Part shown: piece after piece, positions 27,698 to 35,844 of the stretch
Numbering within the stretch: position 1 is the first letter of the stretch
How the letters are laid out: each line of letters opens with the position of its first letter
NCBI GenBank assembly: GCA_016463595.1
Contig: JAEMQZ010000012.1
Coordinates: forward strand, 1 to 36,049
Reading direction: 5' to 3'
DNA: 36,049 nt
Source: Synechococcales cyanobacterium SupBloom_Metag_052
GTDB taxonomy: Bacteria > Cyanobacteriota > Cyanobacteriia > PCC-6307 > Cyanobiaceae
Notes under the pieces: model-generated
The model's database searches: none
What the model was told of the DNA's origin: nothing
The model's input: the letters and a program-made list of their open reading frames with translations, nothing else
Made by a program: the position numbers and the translations under genes

Positions 27698-28424
27698 GGG
27701 CTTCGATAATGCGCTGGAACAGATACCCCGTGCCCCGGGCCGTGAGAATCAGCTCGGGGTTGGCAGGATCGTCCTCCAGTTTGGAGCGCAATCGGGAGAT
27801 GTGGACATCCACCACCCGGGTGTCGACGTGGCGCTCGGGGGTGTAACCCCAGACCTCCTTGAGGATTTCGCCGCGGCTGAAGGGTTCGCCGGAGCGGCCG
27901 ACCAGCAGCTCCAGCAGGCTGAACTCCATGCCGGTGAGCCGGATCCGTTCGTCGCCCCGGTACACCTGGCGCTTGTTGGTGTCGATCTTGAGGTCGCTCA
28001 CCTGGATCACGCCGGAGTTGGGCATGCCGGCGGCCGGGTCCTTGTCGATCCGGCGCAGCACGCAGCGGATGCGGGCTTCGAGCTCCTTGGGGCTGAAGGG
28101 TTTGACGACGTAGTCGTCGGCGCCCAGCTCGAGGCCGGTGATGCGGTCGGCCACATCACCGAGGGCCGTGAGCATCACGATCGGCACGTCCGATTCCTTG
28201 CGCAGCTCCTGGCAGACGCCGTAGCCATCCAGCTTCGGCATCATCACGTCGAGCACCACCAGGTCGGGGCTGGTGCGCCGAAAGGCCTCGAGGGCTTCGA
28301 TGCCATCGCAGGCCGTGATCACCTGGTAGCCGATCATTGAGAGTCGGGTTTCCAGGATGCGGCGGATGCTGGCTTCGTCGTCAACGACCAGAATCGTTTC
28401 CTTGGCGGGGGGAGAAGCCGTCAT
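27678..28424 (-). CDS. rpaB: OmpR-type response regulator RpaB (Ycf27)
   Basis: Essential response regulator, partner of NblS (Ycf26), that represses or activates high-light, PSI and phycobilisome genes by binding HLR1 sites. From ATG 28424 it has 248 residues: receiver with acidic pocket VVDDE (14-18), phospho-acceptor Asp59 (LVVLDVMMPKLDG) and Lys108 (YVVKPF), then an OmpR winged helix ([48 protein letters not shown]). Receiver cysteines at 39 and 71 are visible; thioredoxin control has been described for RpaB. It heads a lipid-synthesis gene series on the same strand; its last 20 bp contain the plsX start. Divergent from radA (97-bp gap). Confidence 0.95.
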   Translation of the reverse strand: MTASPPAKETILVVDDEASIRRILETRLSMIGYQVITACDGIEALEAFRRTSPDLVVLDVMMPKLDGYGVCQELRKESDVPIVMLTALGDVADRITGLELGADDYVVKPFSPKELEARIRCVLRRIDKDPAAGMPNSGVIQVSDLKIDTNKRQVYRGDERIRLTGMEFSLLELLVGRSGEPFSRGEILKEVWGYTPERHVDTRVVDVHISRLRSKLEDDPANPELILTARGTGYLFQRIIEALAPEGH

Positions 28425-28521
28425 TGCGGCGGTTGTACCAAAGGGTTTGAGTAGTTCGACCCACTGAAAAGGCCGAGGGCCCCGTGGGTTCATTAAGGGC
28501 CACTAATCTTCATACACCACC

Positions 28522-29973
28522 GTGGGACGTTCCAGCCTCTACGTCTGCCAGACCTGCGGGGCCCAGACCCGCCAGTTCTTCGGTCGCTGCTCAGCCTGCG
28601 GCAGCTGGAACAGCCTGGTGGAGCAAGTTGTCACCGCCAGCGACACCCGCCGGCGCCGGCCGGTGGCCAGTGCCGGTGCCGCTGCAGGAGCAGCCGCTGG
28701 GGCTTTCGGAGCCCCTCTCGGCGCTGCTGATCTGCTGCAGCGCCCACGCCGATCTGAGTCGATCCACACGGTCGGTGAGCGGCCCCTACAGCGCCTGGGC
28801 AGCGGTTACGGCGAGCTCGACCGCGTGCTCGGCGGCGGCCTGGTGCCCGGCTCCCTGGTGCTGGTGGGCGGCGATCCCGGCATCGGTAAGTCGACCCTGC
28901 TGCTGCAAAGCGCCGAGGCGATGGCCGCCCGCCATTTGGTCCTGTATGTGAGCGCCGAGGAATCGGCCCAGCAGGTGAAATTGCGCTGGCGCCGGCTCGG
29001 CGGCGCTGGCAGCCAGCTGCAGTTGCTGGCCGAAACCGACCTGGAGCTGGTGCTGCAGGAGCTCGAATCCCTGCGGCCGGCGGTGGCGATCATCGACAGC
29101 ATCCAGGCCCTGCACGACGGTGAATTGGCCAGTGCGCCGGGGTCGGTGGCCCAGGTGCGCGAATGCGCCGCCGCCCTGGCCCGCATCGCCAAGCGCCAGG
29201 ACACGGCCCTGCTGCTGGTGGGCCATGTGACCAAGGAGGGCACGCTGGCCGGCCCCAAGGTGCTCGAGCACCTGGTCGATGCGGTGCTCACCTTCGAGGG
29301 CGACCGCTTCGCCAGCCACCGGCTGCTGCGGGCCGTGAAAAATCGCTTTGGCGCCACCCATGAGCTGGGCGTATTTGAGATGCGCGACCGGGGCCTCGTC
29401 GAGGTCACCAACCCCAGCGAGCTGTTCCTCGGCAGCGACGAGCCCTCGGCCGGCACGGCCACGATCGTGGCCTGTGAGGGCACCCGGGCCCTGGTGGTGG
29501 AGTTGCAAGCGCTGGTGAGTACGACCAGCTACGCCAGCCCGCGCCGCACGGCCACCGGCATCGGCACCAATCGCCTGCACCAGATCCTGGCGGTGCTGGA
29601 AAAACACCTGGGCCTGCCCCTCTCCCGCTTCGACTGCTACCTGGCCGTGGCCGGCGGCCTGGAGGTGGAGGAGCCGGCGGCAGACCTGGGCGTGGCCACG
29701 GCCGTGGTGGCCAGCTACCGCGATCTCACCCTGCCGCCGGGCACGGTGCTGGTGGGTGAGCTGGGCCTGGGCGGCCAGCTGCGGCCCGTGGGCCAGCTGG
29801 AACTGCGCCTGCAGGAGGCGGCTCGGCTGGGCTTCCGCCGGGCCGTGGTGCCCAAGGGCAGTGGCCTCGGGCCGATGGCGGCCGGCATCGACCTGCAATT
29901 GCTGGAGGCCGGCACGGTGGCGGAAGCCCTGGTCCTGGCCCTGGGCGTCAACCCGGCCGACGATCGCGCTTGA
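28522..29973 (+). CDS. radA: DNA repair protein RadA (Sms)
   Basis: RecA-like ATPase that promotes branch migration in recombination. The 483 residues contain an N-terminal zinc finger (Cys9, 12, 23, 26: YVCQTCG...GRCSACGSW), an Ala/Gly/Arg-rich linker (43-70) that is longer than usual, Walker A GGDPGIGKST (116-125), the RadA-specific KNRFG motif (273-277) and the C-terminal Lon-like domain (TGIGTNRLHQILAVLEKHLGL ... VGELGLGGQLRPV). GTG start at 28522 directly gives the zinc finger, and no upstream ATG is in frame close by. Divergent from rpaB, convergent with ycf3. Confidence 0.97.
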   Translation: MGRSSLYVCQTCGAQTRQFFGRCSACGSWNSLVEQVVTASDTRRRRPVASAGAAAGAAAGAFGAPLGAADLLQRPRRSESIHTVGERPLQRLGSGYGELDRVLGGGLVPGSLVLVGGDPGIGKSTLLLQSAEAMAARHLVLYVSAEESAQQVKLRWRRLGGAGSQLQLLAETDLELVLQELESLRPAVAIIDSIQALHDGELASAPGSVAQVRECAAALARIAKRQDTALLLVGHVTKEGTLAGPKVLEHLVDAVLTFEGDRFASHRLLRAVKNRFGATHELGVFEMRDRGLVEVTNPSELFLGSDEPSAGTATIVACEGTRALVVELQALVSTTSYASPRRTATGIGTNRLHQILAVLEKHLGLPLSRFDCYLAVAGGLEVEEPAADLGVATAVVASYRDLTLPPGTVLVGELGLGGQLRPVGQLELRLQEAARLGFRRAVVPKGSGLGPMAAGIDLQLLEAGTVAEALVLALGVNPADDRA

Positions 29974-30029
29974 GCACCGCTTGGCTTGGTCCCCTCCAGG
30001 CCCAGGATCAGGACTTCAGAATTGAGAGA

Positions 30030-30551
30030 TTAAAAATAAACATCCACGTTGCTGCGGCCCGAGGATTTCAGCCAGTTCTCGATCTCCAAGTAGCCGCCTG
30101 GATAGAGGCGCACGGCCCGTCCCCAGAATTCCGCCGCCTGGTCAAACCAGCGATCGGCCCCATCCTGGTCGCCATTTTCGGCGGCAATCCGTCCCCATTT
30201 CTCATAGATCAACCCCATGTTCTTGAGGCAGGAGGGCGAGTTGGCGTTTTCTGCGAGTGATTGGCGGTAGTAGTCGAGCGATTTTTCTTCCTCGCCATTG
30301 CTCATGAAGATGATCGCCATGTTCTTGAAGATTTCACCCCGGTCCACGGCGTTCTCCTCCAAGCGCAGGGCCTCTTCGTAGTTGTCGAGGGCCTCGGCGT
30401 AGTCGCCGTCGTTCTGGGCGGAGAGGCCGTCGCGGTAGTACACATAGGCCTCCTTGGCCTTGGGATCGATCGGCAGCAGCTTCACGATCAGGTCGGCCAT
30501 CACCGTGAAGCTCTTGTCGATGAAATTGTCGTTGCGTTGCGAGCGGGGCAC
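30030..30551 (-). CDS. ycf3: Photosystem I assembly protein Ycf3
   Basis: TPR protein peripheral to thylakoids and required for assembling PSI reaction-centre subunits. The 173 residues start [27 protein letters not shown], the Ycf3 hallmark, followed by three TPR units ([80 protein letters not shown]...[23 protein letters not shown]). The start is GTG at 30551. It converges with radA (56 bp) and is divergent from the copper ATPase, sharing a 140-bp region that holds a large hairpin. The neighbourhood of PSI assembly and copper transport is functionally suggestive, since plastocyanin donates to PSI. Confidence 0.96.
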   Translation of the reverse strand: MPRSQRNDNFIDKSFTVMADLIVKLLPIDPKAKEAYVYYRDGLSAQNDGDYAEALDNYEEALRLEENAVDRGEIFKNMAIIFMSNGEEEKSLDYYRQSLAENANSPSCLKNMGLIYEKWGRIAAENGDQDGADRWFDQAAEFWGRAVRLYPGGYLEIENWLKSSGRSNVDVYF

Positions 30552-30603
30552 GGCTGGAATTTGGATCGGCGTGTCCCCATCCTCCCCTGCCCCTGCGGTC
30601 TCC

Positions 30604-30650
30604 GGGCCAAATGGCCATCGGCGGACATGGGCGCCGATGGCTTTTGGCCC
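30604..30650. promoter_or_regulatory. Long imperfect hairpin between ycf3 and the copper ATPase
   Basis: Left arm 30604-30622 (GGGCCAAATGGCCATCGGC) and right arm 30633-30650 (GCCGATGGCTTTTGGCCC) pair along about 18 bp with one bulged/mismatched position and a 10-nt loop (30623-30632). It ends 42 bp before the ATPase GTG, so it may be in that gene's leader, an operator dyad, or a bidirectional terminator-like element. No known metal-regulator box was recognised. Confidence 0.6.
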
Positions 30651-30691
30651 CAGCGGCGGCTGCCTAGCCTGGGGGAAATGATCCCCGTGCC

Positions 30692-33148
30692 GTGTCCGCT
30701 GCCGCAGAAGCCGCAGAAGCCGTTGCGCCGCTGCTGCTGCAGGTAGAGGGGATGAAGTGTGGCGGTTGCGTACGGGCGGTGGAGCAGCGGCTCCTAGAGC
30801 AGCCGGGCGTGCGCCAGGCCAGTGTGAACCTGATGACCCGCACCGCCTGGGTGGGCCTCGATCCCGCCCTGGAGGGGGATCCCTCGGGCCCCCTGGTGGA
30901 GGCCCTGGCGGGCTTGGGCTTCCAGGCCAAGCGCCGCGACCAGACCTCCACGCCCCTGAGTCGAGCCCAACGCCAGCGCCAGGAGGGCTGGTGGCAGCAG
31001 TGGCGCCGGCTCGTAGTGGCCCTGGGCCTGCTGGTCGTGTCGGTGTTGGGCCACCTGAGCGAGGCGGGCGACCTGCCTTTGCCGTTGCTGGCCGATATCC
31101 GCCTCCATGCCGCAGTGGCGACCCTGGCCCTGGTCCTGCCGGGTCGGCCGATCCTGGTGCGCGGCCTGGTGGGAGCCCTGAACGGGGTGCCGAGCATGGA
31201 CACCCTGGTGGGCTTGGGCATGGGCAGCGCCTACCTGGCCAGCGCCGTGGCCCTACTGGTGCCCTCCCTGGGCTGGCAATGCTTTTTCAATGAGCCCGTG
31301 ATGCTGCTGGGCTTTGTGCTGCTGGGTCGCTTCATCGAGGAGCGGGCCCGCTTCCGCACCGGCCGCGCCCTCGAGCAGCTGGCCGCCCTACAGCCCGATA
31401 CGGCCCTATTGCTGCTTGGCGACGGGCCGCCCAGACCCGTGCGGGTGGGTGGATTGCGTCCCGATGATCAGGTGCTGCTGCTGCCCGGCGACCGGGTGCC
31501 CGTTGATGGCCTGGTGCTGGAGGGCCACTCGGCCGTTGATGGGTCCAGCCTCACGGGCGAACCCTTGCCCCTGCAGGCCGGCCCCGGCAGCGAACTGGCG
31601 GCCGGCTGCCTCAACCTGGAGGCGCCCCTCACCCTGCAGGTGCTACGCAGCGGCTCGGATAGCGCCGTGGCCCGCATCATTGCGCTGGTGGAAGAGGCCC
31701 AGGCCCGTAAGGCGCCGATCCAGGGCCTGGCCGACCGGATCGCCGGCCGCTTCAGCGGGGTTGTGTTGCTCTTGGCGGCGGCCACATTTTTGTTTTGGTG
31801 GCAGTGGGGCACCAAGCTCTGGCCCCAGGTGCTGCAGACGGCCCCTTCCGCCCATGCCCATGGGGGTCACCAGGCGCTAGGCATGGCAGCGGGGGCCCTG
31901 CATGGCGCGGCGATGGCGCCCCTGCCTTTGGCCCTGCAGCTGGCGATTTCGGTGCTGGTGGTGGCCTGCCCCTGTGCCCTAGGCCTTGCGACCCCGGCGG
32001 CGATCACGGTGGGCTCGGGGCTAGCGGCCCGCTCAGGCCTGCTGTTCCGCGGCGGCGATGCGATCGAAATGGCGGCCAGCCTGCGCTCGGTGCTGTTCGA
32101 TAAAACCGGCACCCTCACCCTGGGCAGGCCCCTGGTCACGGCTGTGGAGGTGCTACCTGCCTCGCCTGGGGGGGGCTTCCCATCCCGCTCCGAGGTTGAT
32201 GGGCTGGTGCAGATTGCCGCCAGCCTGGAGCAACACACCCGCCATCCGCTCGCCTTTGCCCTGTTGCAGGAGGCCCAGCGCCGCGACCTTTGCCTGCTTG
32301 AGGTGGCAGACAGCCGCACGATCGCCGGCCAGGGGGTTGAGGGACGGCTGCGGGACCCCCTGGCTGCCGGCCTGGGGGCTGGCGGGGCCTGCCATGTTGG
32401 CCGGCCCGGTTGGCTGGTGGAGCTGGGGATCGTGGCCCAGGAGGCGATCGAGGCCCCGCTGCACCGGCTGGAAGCGGCTGGGGCCACGGTTTTAGCCGTT
32501 AGCGCTAGGGCCCATGGGGCTTCAGGCGGGGATCCTGGCCCTGGAGCCCAACGGGTCGCCTTGGTGGCCGTTCAGGACCAGCCCCGGCCCGATGCCGCCG
32601 AGAGCCTGGCGGAGCTGGCCCGCCTGGGCCTGGATCTGGGGGTGCTGAGCGGCGATCGGCGCCCAGCGGTGGAGCAACTGGCCCGCCAGTTGGCCGTGCC
32701 CCTGGATCAGGTGGCCTGGGAACTGCAGCCCCAGCAGAAGCTGGAGCGGCTGTTGCAGTGGCGCCAGCGGGGGCCGGTGGCGATGGTGGGCGATGGCATC
32801 AACGATGCGCCGGCCCTGGCCGCGGCTGACCTGGGCATCGCCGTTGGCACCGGCACCCAGATCGCCCAGGACAGCGCCGGCCTGGTGGTCTTAGGGGACC
32901 GGCTGGAGGGGGTGGTGGACGCCCTGCTGATTGCTCGACGCACCATGGCCAAGGTGCGCCAAAACCTGATCTGGGCCTTTGGATACAACCTGGTGGTGTT
33001 GCCGATCGCCGCCGGGCTGCTGCTGCCCCGGTTTGGTGTGCTGCTCTCCCCCCCCCTGGCGGCGCTGCTGATGGCCACCAGCTCGATCACAGTGGTGCTC
33101 AATGCCCTGCTGCTGCAGGGGCCAGCCCCCCGGAGGCCCCTGCCGTGA
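30692..33148 (+). CDS. Cu(+)-transporting P1B-type ATPase
   Basis: Heavy-metal P-type ATPase of 818 residues. In order: one HMA domain with GMKCGGC (Cys23, Cys26); helices; A-domain SSLTGEP; CPC in the metal-channel helix (Cys426-Pro-Cys428); DKTGTLT with phosphorylated Asp470; HP motif (QHTRHPLA); GDGINDAP at 700-707. The C-terminal helices carry YN and MATSS, which with CPC define Cu(I) specificity. The loop before CPC is His/Met-rich (His388, 390, 393, 404; Met398, 408). In cyanobacteria such pumps (CtaA, PacS) deliver copper to plastocyanin and cytochrome oxidase; which of the two this is cannot be decided. GTG start at 30692. Overlaps tmk by 4 bp (GTGA). Confidence 0.94.
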   Translation: MSAAAEAAEAVAPLLLQVEGMKCGGCVRAVEQRLLEQPGVRQASVNLMTRTAWVGLDPALEGDPSGPLVEALAGLGFQAKRRDQTSTPLSRAQRQRQEGWWQQWRRLVVALGLLVVSVLGHLSEAGDLPLPLLADIRLHAAVATLALVLPGRPILVRGLVGALNGVPSMDTLVGLGMGSAYLASAVALLVPSLGWQCFFNEPVMLLGFVLLGRFIEERARFRTGRALEQLAALQPDTALLLLGDGPPRPVRVGGLRPDDQVLLLPGDRVPVDGLVLEGHSAVDGSSLTGEPLPLQAGPGSELAAGCLNLEAPLTLQVLRSGSDSAVARIIALVEEAQARKAPIQGLADRIAGRFSGVVLLLAAATFLFWWQWGTKLWPQVLQTAPSAHAHGGHQALGMAAGALHGAAMAPLPLALQLAISVLVVACPCALGLATPAAITVGSGLAARSGLLFRGGDAIEMAASLRSVLFDKTGTLTLGRPLVTAVEVLPASPGGGFPSRSEVDGLVQIAASLEQHTRHPLAFALLQEAQRRDLCLLEVADSRTIAGQGVEGRLRDPLAAGLGAGGACHVGRPGWLVELGIVAQEAIEAPLHRLEAAGATVLAVSARAHGASGGDPGPGAQRVALVAVQDQPRPDAAESLAELARLGLDLGVLSGDRRPAVEQLARQLAVPLDQVAWELQPQQKLERLLQWRQRGPVAMVGDGINDAPALAAADLGIAVGTGTQIAQDSAGLVVLGDRLEGVVDALLIARRTMAKVRQNLIWAFGYNLVVLPIAAGLLLPRFGVLLSPPLAALLMATSSITVVLNALLLQGPAPRRPLP

Positions 33149-33840
33149 CGCCTGGAGCCGAGGCCCGGTCGCCCCTTGCCGATCCCAGCGGGGACCCCTT
33201 GCCCCGGGGCCGCTTTCTGGTGCTGGAGGGGATCGATGGCTGCGGCAAGACGACCCAAATTGATGCCCTGGCCCAGTGGTTGCCCCGGAGTGGCCTGCTG
33301 CCCCCCGGCGCTGAACTGCTGGTGACCCGCGAGCCGGGGGGCACGGCCCTGGGCCAGGCCCTGCGCCAACTGTTGCTCCATGCCCCCGCTGAGGCGGCCC
33401 CGGAGCCCACGGCCGAGCTGCTGCTCTATGCCGCCGACCGGGCCCAGCATGTGCAGCAACGGATTGCCCCGGCCCTGGCGGCCGGCCACTGGGTGCTCAG
33501 CGATCGCTTCAGCGGCTCCACAGCCGCCTACCAGGGCCATGGCCGGGGCCTGTCCCTGGCCCTGATCGAGCAGCTGGAACGCATCGCCACGGCCGATCTC
33601 CAGCCCGATCTCACCCTTTGGCTGGATCTGCCCCTGGCCGAATCCCGCCGCCGCCGCGGCGAGCGGGCGGCCGACCGCATTGAGGCGGCCGGGGACGCCT
33701 TCCTGGAGCGGGTTTGCGCGGGCTTTACCGCCCTGGCGGCCCAACGGGGCTGGTGCCGGTTTGATGCCAGCCTGGCGCCCGAGCAGCTGTCTGAAGCCAT
33801 CGGGGTCTTGCTGGTGCGGCGCTTTGGACCCTTGGCATGA
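33145..33840 (+). CDS. tmk: Thymidylate kinase
   Basis: Phosphorylates dTMP to dTDP. The 231 residues contain the P-loop GIDGCGKTT (29-37), VTREPGGT, the DRFSGST motif (DR-Y/F) for nucleotide binding, and the Arg-rich LID segment RRRRGERAADRIE. The first ~20 residues precede the conserved core (GRFLVLEGIDG) and are variable. The GTG start at 33145 overlaps the ATPase stop. The TGA overlaps the holB ATG (ATGA at 33837-33840). Tmk next to holB is a common bacterial arrangement; co-transcription with a copper pump is the local peculiarity. Confidence 0.96.
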   Translation: MTPGAEARSPLADPSGDPLPRGRFLVLEGIDGCGKTTQIDALAQWLPRSGLLPPGAELLVTREPGGTALGQALRQLLLHAPAEAAPEPTAELLLYAADRAQHVQQRIAPALAAGHWVLSDRFSGSTAAYQGHGRGLSLALIEQLERIATADLQPDLTLWLDLPLAESRRRRGERAADRIEAAGDAFLERVCAGFTALAAQRGWCRFDASLAPEQLSEAIGVLLVRRFGPLA

Positions 33841-34853
33841 CCGGCATGGCTGAGCCCCGCGACCTGTTTGCCGGTTTGGTGGGCCAGGCCCCGGCCACGG
33901 CCCTGCTAACTGCCGCCTTGGACCAACAGCGCCTAGCGCCGGCCTATCTGTTCTGTGGAGCCGATGGGGTGGGCCGTTCCCTCGTGGCCCGGCGTTTCCT
34001 CGAGGGTGTGATCGCCGGCGCCAAGGGAGCGCCGTCGGTGCGCCGCCGCCTGGAGGAGGGCAACCATCCCGACCTGCTCTGGCTGGAGCCCACCTACCAG
34101 CACCAGGGCCAGCTGATCCCCGCTTCGGAGGCCCTTGAGATGGGCATCAGCCGTAAGGCGCCGCCCCAGTTGCGCCTGGAGCAGGTGCGCAGCGTGGCCC
34201 AGTTCCTGGGCCGGCGGCCCCTGGAATCGCCCCGCTGCCTGGTGGTGATCGAGAAGGTGGAGGCGATGGCCGAGGGGGCCGCCAATGCCCTGCTCAAAAC
34301 CCTGGAGGAACCCGGTGGCGGCCTGCTGATCCTGTTGACGGCGGCGCCAGAGCGCCTGCTCAGCACGATTCGCTCCCGCTGCCAGCAGATCCCCTTTCGC
34401 CGCCTCAGCCCCGCCGAGGTGGCCGAAGTGCTGCAGGGGCAGGCGCCCCTCCCAAGCGCCGATCCGCCGGAACTGCTGGAGCTGGCGGCCGGCTCCCCCG
34501 GGGCCCTGCTGCAGTGCCGCCAGCAATGGGCAGCGTTGCCAGAAGGCCTGGCCGAGCGGCTTTGGAGCCTGGGCAGCGCGATTGATGCCAGGGGGTCTGG
34601 GTTTGGGCCGAAGGCCGGGGGCAATCCCATCGAGGCCCTGACCCTGGCCCGGGACCTCTGTGAGGCCCTCGATGGCGAACAGCAGCTCTGGCTGCTGAAT
34701 TGGTGGCAATGGCGCCTTTGGCGCCAGCGGCCCGAGCCTGGCGTGCAGCGTCGCCTGGAAACCCTGCGCAGCCACCTGGGCTCCTACGTGCAACCACGGC
34801 TCGCCTGGGAAGTGGCCCTGCTGGAACTCTCAGGCCTAGGCGGCAACCCCTAA
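33837..34853 (+). CDS. holB: DNA polymerase III subunit delta'
   Basis: Clamp-loader subunit of replicative DNA polymerase. The 338 residues begin with the delta'-like segment LFAGLVGQAPATALLTAALDQQRLAPAYLFCGADGVGRSLVARRFLEG; the P-loop is degenerate (GADGVGRS), as expected for a subunit that need not hydrolyse ATP. EKVEAMAEGAANALLKTLEEPG and LLSTIRSRCQQIPFRRL (the SRC motif) are diagnostic of the family. The zinc-binding cysteine cluster of some delta' proteins is not seen. Its TAA (34851-34853) lies in a 14-bp palindrome (34852-34865), and rpaA is convergent 31 bp away. Confidence 0.93.
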   Translation: MTGMAEPRDLFAGLVGQAPATALLTAALDQQRLAPAYLFCGADGVGRSLVARRFLEGVIAGAKGAPSVRRRLEEGNHPDLLWLEPTYQHQGQLIPASEALEMGISRKAPPQLRLEQVRSVAQFLGRRPLESPRCLVVIEKVEAMAEGAANALLKTLEEPGGGLLILLTAAPERLLSTIRSRCQQIPFRRLSPAEVAEVLQGQAPLPSADPPELLELAAGSPGALLQCRQQWAALPEGLAERLWSLGSAIDARGSGFGPKAGGNPIEALTLARDLCEALDGEQQLWLLNWWQWRLWRQRPEPGVQRRLETLRSHLGSYVQPRLAWEVALLELSGLGGNP

Positions 34854-34865
34854 TCCCATGGGATT
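34852..34865. terminator. Palindrome between convergent holB and rpaA
   Basis: AATCCCATGGGATT is a perfect 14-bp palindrome overlapping the holB stop codon. It cannot form a stable hairpin with a loop larger than zero unless the centre opens (5-bp stem, 4-nt loop), so a terminator role for the convergent pair is only possible, not shown. Confidence 0.3.
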
Positions 34866-34884
34866 GCCTGCTGGCAACGGCCCG

Positions 34885-35664
34885 TTAGGCGGTGGGGCTA
34901 AAGAGTTTGCGGGTTTCGCGGGCCTGGTGGACCACGTCGGTGAGGGTTTCGAGCTGGGGACCCGTGGGTAACTCCAGGCAGTAGCCGGCGCCATACACCG
35001 TCTTGATGAAACGGGGTTTGCGCGGATCCGGTTCGAGCTTGGTGCGCAGGTGGCGGATATGGACCCGGATCGTTTCGATGTCGTCATCGGGCTCGTAGCC
35101 CCACACCTCCTTGAGGATCAGGGAAGGGGCCACGGTCTGGCCATGGCGCTGCAATAGGCAGTGCAGCAGTTCAAATTCCAGGTGGGTGAGCCGCACCGGC
35201 TCTTCGAACCAAATCGCCTCAAAGCGTTCGGGCACCAGGGTGAGGCAGCCGTAGTTGAGGATTTCGTTGAGCTGGCTCGACACCGGGGTGCGCACGCTGC
35301 GGCGCAGCAGGGCCTTCACCCGAATGAGTAGTTCCTCGAGGTCGAAGGGTTTGGTGAGGTAGTCATCGGCGCCGGAATTGAAGCCGCTCACCTTGTCCTT
35401 GATGCCCCCCAGGGCCGTGAGCATCAGGATCGGGATCTGGGCGGTGCGCTCATCCCGGCGCAGCCGCTGGCAGAGGGTCAGGCCATCAACGTTGGGCAGC
35501 ATCAGATCCAGCAGGATCAGGTCTGGTACGTATTGCATGGCTAGGGCCTGGCCCTTGATGCCTTCGGCGGCGCGTTGCACCTCAAACCCGCTGTGCTCCA
35601 GGTGGCCTGCCACTAGGTCCAACATGTCGCTGTCGTCTTCGATCAGCAGGATGCAGGGCTTCAT
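34885..35664 (-). CDS. rpaA: OmpR-type response regulator RpaA
   Basis: Master circadian output regulator, phosphorylated by SasA and controlling dusk and dawn gene classes. The 259 residues have a receiver (acidic pocket IEDD 8-11; phospho-acceptor Asp53 in [13 protein letters not shown]; Lys105 in [13 protein letters not shown]). The RpaA-specific linker and winged helix follow ([43 protein letters not shown] ... [48 protein letters not shown]), which match RpaA, not RpaB. ATG at 35664. Upstream lies a 333-bp region with hairpins and direct repeats; no Kai or SasA gene is in this window. Confidence 0.95.
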   Translation of the reverse strand: MKPCILLIEDDSDMLDLVAGHLEHSGFEVQRAAEGIKGQALAMQYVPDLILLDLMLPNVDGLTLCQRLRRDERTAQIPILMLTALGGIKDKVSGFNSGADDYLTKPFDLEELLIRVKALLRRSVRTPVSSQLNEILNYGCLTLVPERFEAIWFEEPVRLTHLEFELLHCLLQRHGQTVAPSLILKEVWGYEPDDDIETIRVHIRHLRTKLEPDPRKPRFIKTVYGAGYCLELPTGPQLETLTDVVHQARETRKLFSPTA

Positions 35665-35736
35665 GGGGTCGATCTAAAGGGCTTGAGGCGGTCAGACAAA
35701 CGCTCCCGCTCCGGATGATTTGCGGCATTCTCCCTA

Positions 35737-35754
35737 ATTGGGCCGGTTTGGGGA
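35737..35754. repeat. 18-bp direct repeat, copy 1 (upstream of rpaA)
   Basis: ATTGGGCCGGTTTGGGGA; 16 of 18 bases match the second copy at 35774-35791, and the two starts are 37 bp apart. Its proximal edge is 73 bp upstream of the rpaA ATG, a plausible position for a regulator-binding site. Confidence 0.7.
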
Positions 35755-35773
35755 GGGTCTGCCGAGCTAGTTG

Positions 35774-35791
35774 ATTCGGCCGGTTCGGGGA
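35774..35791. repeat. 18-bp direct repeat, copy 2 (upstream of rpaA)
   Basis: ATTCGGCCGGTTCGGGGA; differs from copy 1 only at positions 4 and 13. The shared core is GGCCGGTT plus GGGGA. Confidence 0.7.
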
Positions 35792-35801
35792 AAAATGCAA
35801 T

Positions 35802-35829
35802 GGGGCTAAGGGGTCTCCCCGCTAGCCCC
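35802..35829 (-). terminator. Terminator-like hairpin upstream of rpaA
   Basis: Arms GGGGCTA (35802-35808) and TAGCCCC (35823-35829) enclose a second paired step GGGG (35810-35813)/CCCC (35817-35820) with a TCT loop. Read on the minus strand, it is followed after a few bases by ATTTTT. The alternative hairpin at 35825-35844 shares its distal arm. Confidence 0.55.
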
Positions 35830-35844
35830 CTTTGTCGAGGGGGC
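35825..35844 (-). promoter_or_regulatory. Alternative hairpin competing with the terminator-like hairpin
   Basis: GCCCCC (35825-35830) pairs with GGGGGC (35839-35844) across an 8-nt loop. The arm 35825-35829 is also part of the hairpin at 35802-35829, so both cannot form together. On the minus strand this one would be transcribed first, the order seen in attenuators. Confidence 0.5.

Noticed and set aside
26414-27709. 431-codon plus-strand frame opposite plsX
   Set aside because: Antisense shadow of a conserved enzyme; its repetitive end only mirrors the plsX repeat tract.
28786-29898. 370-codon minus-strand frame opposite radA
   Set aside because: No recognisable family, Gln/His-rich composition, complete overlap with RadA motifs on the other strand.
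31550-31570. A-domain motif TGEP instead of TGES in the copper ATPase
   Set aside because: The residue after TGE varies in P1B ATPases and Pro is common; the catalytic TGE is intact.
33930-33990. Degenerate P-loop in the holB product as a sign of a pseudogene
   Set aside because: Delta' subunits commonly lack a functional ATP site and the rest of the protein, including the SRC motif, is intact.
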